A stretch of DNA of 64,000 bases, taken from assembly GCA_001692895.1 (NCBI GenBank), contig KV748207.1:620001-684000 (forward strand), in the 5' to 3' direction. The stretch is from Cenococcum geophilum 1.58 (Eukaryota > Ascomycota > Dothideomycetes > Gloniales > Gloniaceae). The position numbers were made by a program, and so were the translations under genes. Under the pieces are notes generated by a model. The model was not told the origin of the DNA, did no database searches, and saw only the letters and a program-made list of their open reading frames with translations. Shown here piece by piece: positions 56,840 to 64,000 of this stretch. Position 1 is the first letter of the stretch, and each line of letters opens with the position of its first letter.

Positions 56840-59800
56840 ATGGCCATGACCTACCAATACACTCCTCGCACGAAGCTGGGCCATCTAGCTACTTCACCAA
56901 GTCCTCTACGTCACGCGTCAAATGTCTCCTCTAACTCTTCGGCATACTCCAACTTATCAAATCCCTATCCGCCGAGCCGTACAAGCACGGTATCGTCAAA
57001 TGGATCCAGCAACTACCAATATCCGGCCGTTGGGCATAAGCGTGGCCTGAGTGAAGCCACCGGGTTATCACATCCACGCACGGAAAGCTACTTCGGGTCT
57101 GAAGATGCCAATCCTTCTGGTACCTACAAAAGCATGCGACAATCATTAAGACCGCTTCCTCAGGCGCCGGCAAGCCCTCCAATTGCTTCTGAAAAGAGCG
57201 AATACCGGTCGCATAGTCCGTCTCCATCGAATAGCCCATCGCATAGCCGGTCACATAGCGTCGAACCTGTCAGATACTCTCAATACGATGGCTCTGTATC
57301 GCCTCCTCCGAAATCTCGCCCGCTTTCCATGGCTATTTCTCGATCGGATTCGATTCGCGCTCCTACCCACGATAGATCTGCACGCCATGGCGGAAACCCT
57401 TCTCATCTCGAGAGGCCGGACTTGCAGATGTTTGGCAAATCTTCCACTGGACATTTGAGGACGTTATCAAAGTTCGCAGAAAATGTTTCGGGAGATGACT
57501 TCACGATCGCATCTCCAGAGCAAGAAGTTGTCGGGTTACATGGGCGCAGGAGACTACAACGCACAATGTCAAGTCGAGGGAAGAAATCGCCATCGTCCGC
57601 GGGATGGGGAAACAGGAACTGGATGGACCAGCAACGCCAGTTTTTACAAGCGTACGAATATCTTTGTCATATTGGTGAAGCAAAAGAGTGGATAGAAGAC
57701 ATTATCAACAAACAAATTCCCCCGATTGTACAAATGGAAGAAGCACTCCGAGATGGTGTAACCTTAGCAGAGATTGTACAGGCCATAAACCCAGAGAGAC
57801 CAGTCCGAATATTCCGGCATCCAAAACTTCAATTTCGACACTCTGACAACATTGCGCTGTTTTTCCGGTTCCTGGCCGAGGCTGAATTACCAGAGCTATT
57901 CCGATTCGAGCTTGTGGATCTCTATGAGAAAAAGAACATTCCTAAGGTCATCTACTGTATACACGCATTGTCATGGCTTCTTTTCCGAAAAGGCATTGTC
58001 GATTTTCGCATTGGAAATCTTGTTGGCCAGCTTCAATTCGAGGACCACGAACTCGAGGCAATGCAGAAAGGATTGGATAAGGCTGGTATTAGCATGCCTA
58101 ACTTTTCCGGAATGGGAGCAAACTTTGGTGCGGAACCTGAGCCGGAGCCTGAAGAATCTGAAGAAGATCGCATCCACCGAGAACTTTCTGAAAATGAGGC
58201 TACGGTACTTGATCTACAGGCCCAGATTCGAGGGGCATTAGTTAGAATTCGCCTTGGAAACATGATGCAACAGCTTTGGGACGTGGAAGACAGCATCGTT
58301 GATTTACAGTCCGGGATAAGAGGTGACTGGGCTAGACAAATTATCCAATACCGGATGGATATGAGGCGTTTCGCAGTCAATCTTCAAAGTGCCGTGAGAG
58401 GATTTCTTGTACGATCAAGATTACGGGGAGAAGAAGAGTTCTGGAGAGACAAAGAAAAGGATGTTGTGATTGTCCAGAACCTCTTCCGAGCACGAAAAGC
58501 TAGAGCAGAAGTGCAGTATATAAAGTCAAAAATTCATCGACAAGAGAACGGTATCCGAAAGTTCCAAGCTGCGATCCGAGGAGCGTTGAAGAGAATGCAA
58601 GCCGGAGATCAATACGAGCAAACAAGAGAAGCAGAAGCCAGCGTTCAACACCTACAGGCCCTAATTCGAGGTGCCTTAATGCGACGGAAGATCGACCAAC
58701 AATACGCCGAAATGAAAGAATCTGAATCCGGAATTGCTCTTCTTCAAGCTACTGCACGAGGAATGCTTCTACGCCAATCAATGCGAACGGATCAATCTAA
58801 CCTGCGTCAACATGAATCAATGATCACTTTATTGCAGGCTTCTGCTAGAGGATTGCTTGCAAGAAGACAAAAAGCAGAGATCGAAGAAAAGTTGGTAAGC
58901 AGGAACCTCAATTGGTCCGACTTTCAGGCTCAAATTCGAGGCAACGCTCTGAGAAACTCCCTTCAGCAAGTGAAGGAAGCGCTCCAGGCAGGGTCGTCCC
59001 AAATCATTACCTTGCAAGCTGCATCAAGGGGCGCCCAGCTTCGCAAAGAAGTTGCAGCAACTCTGGAGGCATTAAATCAGCAAGAGAATTCCATTACTCT
59101 GTTGCAGTCCTCAGTGCGAGGCTTTCTCTCACGCCAGAGATATTTCTCTGATCTCAAAGCGTTGCAGGCACAGACTCCAACAATCATTGACCTCCAGTCA
59201 GCCTGTCGAGGTTTCACGGAGCGTCAACGGACGTATGAGCTCTTGTGTGAGCTCAATACTCACGAACCGGAGGTTGTTGATCTACAGAGTGCGGCTAGAG
59301 GAATGCTCCTCAGGATGGAGGTTGGCGCACTTCTAGCACAGCTTGAAGTTCATGAGGATGCCATTGTCGAGTTACAGGCTTTTGCAAGGAGAATGATCGT
59401 CCGGAGAAGATTTACGGAGAAGAGGAAGTTCTATCAGCAGAATATGGAAAAGGTCATCAAACTTCAGAGCTTTGTTCGCGGAAGGCAACAAGGCGAAGCA
59501 TACAAGAGCTTGACAAGCGGCAAGAATCCTCCGGTCGGAACGATCAAGAACTTTGTTCATTTACTCAACGATAGTGATTTCGATTTTGATGAAGAGATTG
59601 GTAAGAGTACCCTTGTGCGCAATTTTATGATAGCATTGCTGATACAAGATAGAGTTTGAACGCCTACGGAAGACCGTCGTTCAACACGTACGTCAGAACG
59701 AAATGGCTGAGCAATATATCGATCAACTCGATATTAAAATTGCCCTTCTCGTAAAGAACAAGATTACCCTGGATGAAGTTGTTAAGCATCAAAGACATTT

Positions 59801-62126
59801 TGGTGGCCACGTCGCAACCCTGCTTGGCAGCAAAGATATTTCTTCCAAGGACCCATTTGACCTTAAGGCTCTGAACAAAAACTCCCGAAAGAAGCTTGAG
59901 CATTACCAAGAACTATTCTTCATTCTTCAGACCCAGTCACAATATCTGGCACGTCTGTTCAAGAGGATTAGAGAGCAAGGTCTAGCGGAAAAGGACTGCA
60001 AGCACATCGAGAAACTAATGATGGGCCTCTTCGGCCTCGCGCAGAAGCGGAGAGAGGAATATTACCTTCTGAAGCTTATGTCCAGATCCATAAAAGAAGA
60101 AGTTGATGGATGTGTAAATCTGCAGGAGTATCTTCGTGGAAACTTTTTCTGGTCAAGGATTTTCAATAGCTACGTTCGTTCTCCTCGGGATCGCAAATTC
60201 TTGAGGGCCCTCTTTGGCCCTTTGATCAAAGAAAATATCATGGAAAACGACGGCTTGGACCTAGAGAGTGATCCAATGCAGATTTACCGATCAGCGATCA
60301 ACAACGAAGAGCTGCGGACTGGTCAACGAAGTCGAAGAATACCAGACATACCCCGCGAAGAAGCCATTCGGGATCCTGAGACGCGAGAAACATTTATTCG
60401 GCATCTCCAAGACCTGCGCGACATTTCGGACCAATTCTTTTCTGCTCTTGAGGATGTATTGCATAAGATGCCCTATGGTGTCCGCTTCATTGCGCAGCAG
60501 ACTTTCGAGCTCCTCCACGCCAAATTCCCTTATGAGGCTGACCATAATCTCCTCCAAATTGTTGGTCACTGGATCTGGAAATCATACCTCCAACCGGCTT
60601 TGCTACAGCCTCAGCATTGGGGTGTGGTAGACCGTGGCCTGTCTCCACTCCACAACCGCAATTTGGGGGAAGTTGCCAAAGTCCTAAGTCAAGTCGCAGC
60701 CGGTAGGCTATTTGGAGGAGACAATGTCTATCTTCAACCGCTCAATAGCTACGTTACTGAAGCCATTGAACGGCTACATGAAATCTGGGCCAATCGTAAG
60801 TTTAATCGCAAGCATTACTATAACGAACACTAACATGCCTGACAGTTATCAACGTTCGCACTGCGGAAACTCAATTCGACATTGATGAATTTAATGATCT
60901 TTACGCTAGAACGAAACCCACCCTATATATCAAGCTTGCAGATATCTTCGCCATCCATAACCTTGTAGTCACCGACATTGCTACTCTCTGTCCTTCCCAA
61001 GACGACGTACTTCGAGAGGTCATCCGCGAGCTTGGCAGCGCAAAAAACAATGAAAACGAGATGTTACATGTGAGCTCCACAGAGATCACCTTGACTCTCA
61101 ATCCGAAGCTGCATGACAAAGAAGGTATGTCGCTAAAGCCTTTTCTTCTCTAACTCCTTTATAGAAACTAATATGATATTAGACCCCGAAGCCGCTGTTA
61201 AAGCGCTCTTTATGGAAACCAAGCGCTACGTACTCTACATAATTCGCATCCAAAGCGGTTCCAACCTCATGGAGATCATGGTCCACCCAATTACCCCCGA
61301 AGACGAGGATCGCTGGGACGCCTTAGTCCGCGAAGAAATGGCCGTCCACAACACCCAACGCGCCAGCAAGCTCCGCAGCTCCGCAGCCTCCACCTACACA
61401 ACCGACATGAGTTCAGCCACCCTCCTCGACATGGACTACCCTTCTCTAAAACGCCAGGCACTCGAGAACATCCTCACCCTCGAAAGCGCCGGCCGCATCA
61501 GCCGCCACAACCACTACCAAGACCTCCTTAACGCCATCGCCGTCGACATTCGTACCAAGCACCGACGGCGGGTGCAACGCGCCAAAGAACTCGAAGGCGT
61601 CCGCGCCACGCTCAGCGCACTGGACGAAAAAGCAATCTTCCTCGACCAGCAGCTCAAATCCTACAACGACTATGTCGAGCAAGCGATGGTGACGCTCCAG
61701 AACAAGAAAGGCAAGAAGCGCTTCCTACTACCCTTCACGAAGCAGTATAACCACGAGCGCGAGCTGCAGCGCTCCGGACGCGTGCCCAAGTTCGGCAGCT
61801 TCAAGTACTCGGCGCGCACGCTGGCGGAGAAGGGCGTGCTGGTCAGCTGGCACGGCTACGCGGAGCGCCAGTGGGACAAGCTGGACCTGACCATCTCGAG
61901 CAACCAGGTCGGCGTGTTCACGATCGAGGGCAGCATCGGCAGCATGATGATCCCCGGCGCGAGCGCCGAGGTGCCGCTAGATGGGCTGCTGCAGGCGCAG
62001 TTCGATAACCATCAGTTCATGAATCTGTTCGGGGAGGCGGGGAAGGAGAAGGGAGAGGGTGCGCTGCGGTTGAACGTTAATCTGTTTCTGCATCTGGTGT
62101 TTAAGAAATTCTATCGGGACGAGTAG
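56840..62126 (+). CDS. IQGAP-family scaffold (Ras GTPase-activating-like protein)
   Basis: Exons 56840-59600, 59653-60795, 60846-61124 and 61183-62126 give 1708 residues with an exact frame. A Ser/Pro-rich disordered N-terminus (about 1-255) precedes a calponin-homology domain at about 263-380 (FLQAYEYLCHIGEAKEWIED ... LSWLLFRKG). Fifteen IQ-like repeats with an LQxxxRGxxxR core span about 450-890. A RasGAP-related domain lies at about 1000-1260 (LLKLMSRSIKEEVDGCVNLQ ... NFFWSRIFNSYVRS), then a RasGAP C-terminal domain (QALENILTLESAGRISR; FLLPFTKQYNHERELQRSG). IQGAPs bind actin, calmodulin or myosin light chains and Cdc42/Rac, and organise the cytokinetic ring and septum. They generally lack GAP activity. 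Confidence 0.94.
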
Positions 62127-62677
62127 GTGTAGGGACTCGGAAGAAGGCGCGCTTGTATCCGGGAGACAGGACAGGGCAGGGTGGATAAGGGGCGCGTTGG
62201 GTCTGCTTGGGTTCGTTGCGCATTGATTGGGTTGCGTCGTGCATTTTCTGGGTCTCTTGGGTTGGCGTTGGCACTGTGTTGGACTCTCCCGTTACTTTCT
62301 TTCTCTCGCCTTTTGTGGATCTGGATCTGGACTTGCACGGCCTTGCTGTGCGCTACTATATTCTTCTTGTGTGTTTGATGAGAGGATTGCATGGTTAGAA
62401 GATTGTATCTACAGAGAGCATAGCTTCTTTCTTCACGACTTAATGGATTTAAGATAGGAGGAGCATTGGGTGGTGTGGGTGGTGTAGGTGTAGCAATGGA
62501 GATGAGAATATGAGCAGCAGTTGTTATATCTTATATTGAAGTGCGATACTCTCCTAACGGGGTACATCTGAGGTGATGTCACTTGGTTGCCTCCAACCCG
62601 TCAACATACACTCTTTCCCCACTTGATGAACTTACCTGCCCTAGACATGCATTAACTACATGTTGGAACACACCTCA
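62127..62677. other. Spacer between convergent IQGAP and membrane-protein genes
   Basis: About 550 bases of presumed 3' UTRs. GT-rich near 62470. No coding frame supported. Confidence 0.35.
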
Positions 62678-63831
62678 TTAGCCATTAAAGTCTATCTCCA
62701 TCTTGTTTGGGCGTTGCACCGTTGGCGACGTTATGGAAACCTCGCTAGCCTCTGCATTGCCACTCAACTCGCAACGTGCATCGTCTAGATCAATAGGTTG
62801 GTAGCCCCAAAGCGAGCAGTAGATAAAAACTCCCCACCCTAGTACGAAGCTACCCAAGTAAATAACCGCAATCTAGCAAAAACTGTTAGTTCATCTAGCG
62901 AAATGATATCTTTGGTCTTGAGTGGAAGGAATGGAGAGACTTGCATTTGATTGAGGTCCCCATGTTTCTCTTCGGAGCAAAGGCGTGCCCACAAGAACCG
63001 TCAATCCAATTAGATAACATAAGAACGAATATGCAGTAAACATCATAGGGCACTGCCAGGTGAATACCATCTTCCACCGCACCGTCCAATTTCCTAAGAA
63101 TTGTTCATCGCGCGGTCTTTCGGAGTCAAAGGACTGAGACGGAGCCGGCAAAAGGAGTTGTGGGAGGTAGCGCTGAACCGCCTTGAGCGCCTGGGGTGAT
63201 CTCGGGTCTTCTGGGAGTTCGTCGAGGAGGATGAGGACCTGGATTTGTTGTGCCGAAAGAAAGATCCCGCAGATGGAGAGTGTGAGCGAGGCGAACCACA
63301 GAGCGGAGGCAATCCAATGCCCGTCTGGGACTATGCTCCAGGAGAATGATGCGGTGATAATAGCAGTAATGGCGACGCACTACACATGATATCAGCTACT
63401 TGGGTCCGAATATTCTTGTTCTGAGATTTACTGCGATGGTAATAAACTCTAGTTCGTTCCTTTTTCGAGTCCGCCATCGGTTAATCAACGTGAGAACAAC
63501 AGGAAGGCTATTTTGCTGCGATACATGCTTTGCTATCTCCTCAATGGGCTTGAGCGTGTTGAAATTGAAGAAGCGGTAGTAAAGAAGTGTGACAAGCCCG
63601 ACGAGGAGACGCAGGGCACCTTGTGGGAGTGTCTATCAAGTTTTAGTGTCCACTAATGATAAGAAGAAACGGATCAAGATGGCCCTGAAATATACACAAT
63701 AACCTGGAAATAGTAGGAAATCGTGTAAAATCTGTCAAAACCAGGTAATTGTTTCCAATCAAAACCGAAATGCTACTAACTATAGTAAACCACGCGGCGC
63801 GATTCCCAGCTTTGAAATTCGTTTGCGACAT
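62678..63831 (-). CDS. Predicted multi-pass membrane protein, 5' end uncertain
   Basis: Supported exons on the minus strand: about 63632-63432, 63379-62945 and 62872-62678. Upstream, RFYTISYYFQ joins TLPQGALRLLVG when the 63633-63680 intron is removed, preceded by HFGFDWKQLPGFD near 63770; the true first exon is unclear. Hydrophobic segments include CVAITAIITASFSW, HWIASALWFASLTLSICGIF, AYSFLCYLIGLTVLVGTPLL and IAVIYLGSFVLGWGVFIYCS. The last intron only fits the frame with a GC donor (AAT/GCAAGT ... GCTAG/ATT). The cytosolic tail ends MEIDFNG. It resembles uncharacterised fungal membrane proteins; function unknown. The ATG at 63831 is in a different frame from the downstream exons. Confidence 0.6.
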
Positions 63832-64000
63832 CGTATAATCGTCCAGGGCTTGTAAGCAATGTGTAGGAGCTAATTGGATTGTCTAGACTCTAAGAATGCC
63901 CCATGCATCGTTCGACAGCCTGCCGCTGTCTTCAGGATCTGCGTGCTTCTACCAAAATCTTTTACACCCAGAGGGAGAACTGGTAGAATATTTATTCGGT

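Overview
The window looks like a nuclear contig from a filamentous ascomycete (Pezizomycotina). Genes carry one to three introns of about 50-80 bp with GT..AG ends and CTAAC-like branch points. The gene set is typical of that group (HET-domain NLR, IQGAP, kinesin-8, BTB, MARVEL, IMP dehydrogenase, AidB-type acyl-CoA dehydrogenase, acetamidase-type amidase). Long TA-rich tracts hold transposons in which nearly all lesions are C-to-T or G-to-A, the mark of repeat-induced point mutation (RIP). I cannot name the species.

Layout. 1-2805: 3' part of a RIP-degraded Ty3/gypsy chromovirus with a probable LTR. 4578-8701: secreted LPMO-like protein and AidB-like dehydrogenase. 8896-22745: a transposon island. 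In it, a Tourist-like element (TAA target duplication) is split by a complete Ty1/copia element (195-bp LTRs, AATAT duplication), which is itself split by a 1.6-kb non-coding LTR element. Then come TA-flanked inverted-repeat elements, a GC-rich block of unknown origin, a 5'-truncated Tad1-like LINE and a second Tourist-like MITE. 23123-29440: kinesin-8, BTB protein and a truncated DUF4360-like gene. 30529-35760: a large HET-NACHT-ankyrin gene (fungal NLR). 36036-41745: a full-length Tad1-like LINE with a 13-bp target duplication, 263 bp upstream of the NLR start codon.

42702-63831 is a gene-dense housekeeping segment: MsrA, a broken GFA-family gene, amidase, MARVEL protein, FMP42-like MFS transporter, NUDT19-like Nudix hydrolase, IMP dehydrogenase, IQGAP and a membrane protein. 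These are unrelated functions rather than a pathway. No operons, CRISPR arrays, tRNA or rRNA genes were recognised.

The most interesting system is the NLR at 30529-35760. It has an N-terminal HET death-effector domain, a NACHT NTPase and about 20 near-identical 99-bp ankyrin units. It stays in one reading frame over 5.2 kb but carries at least six nonsense codons, all explainable as C-to-T or G-to-A. Much of the amino-acid variation between units (Ser/Leu, His/Tyr, Glu/Lys) is also exactly what CpA-to-TpA mutation gives, so RIP may have both diversified and killed this recognition receptor.
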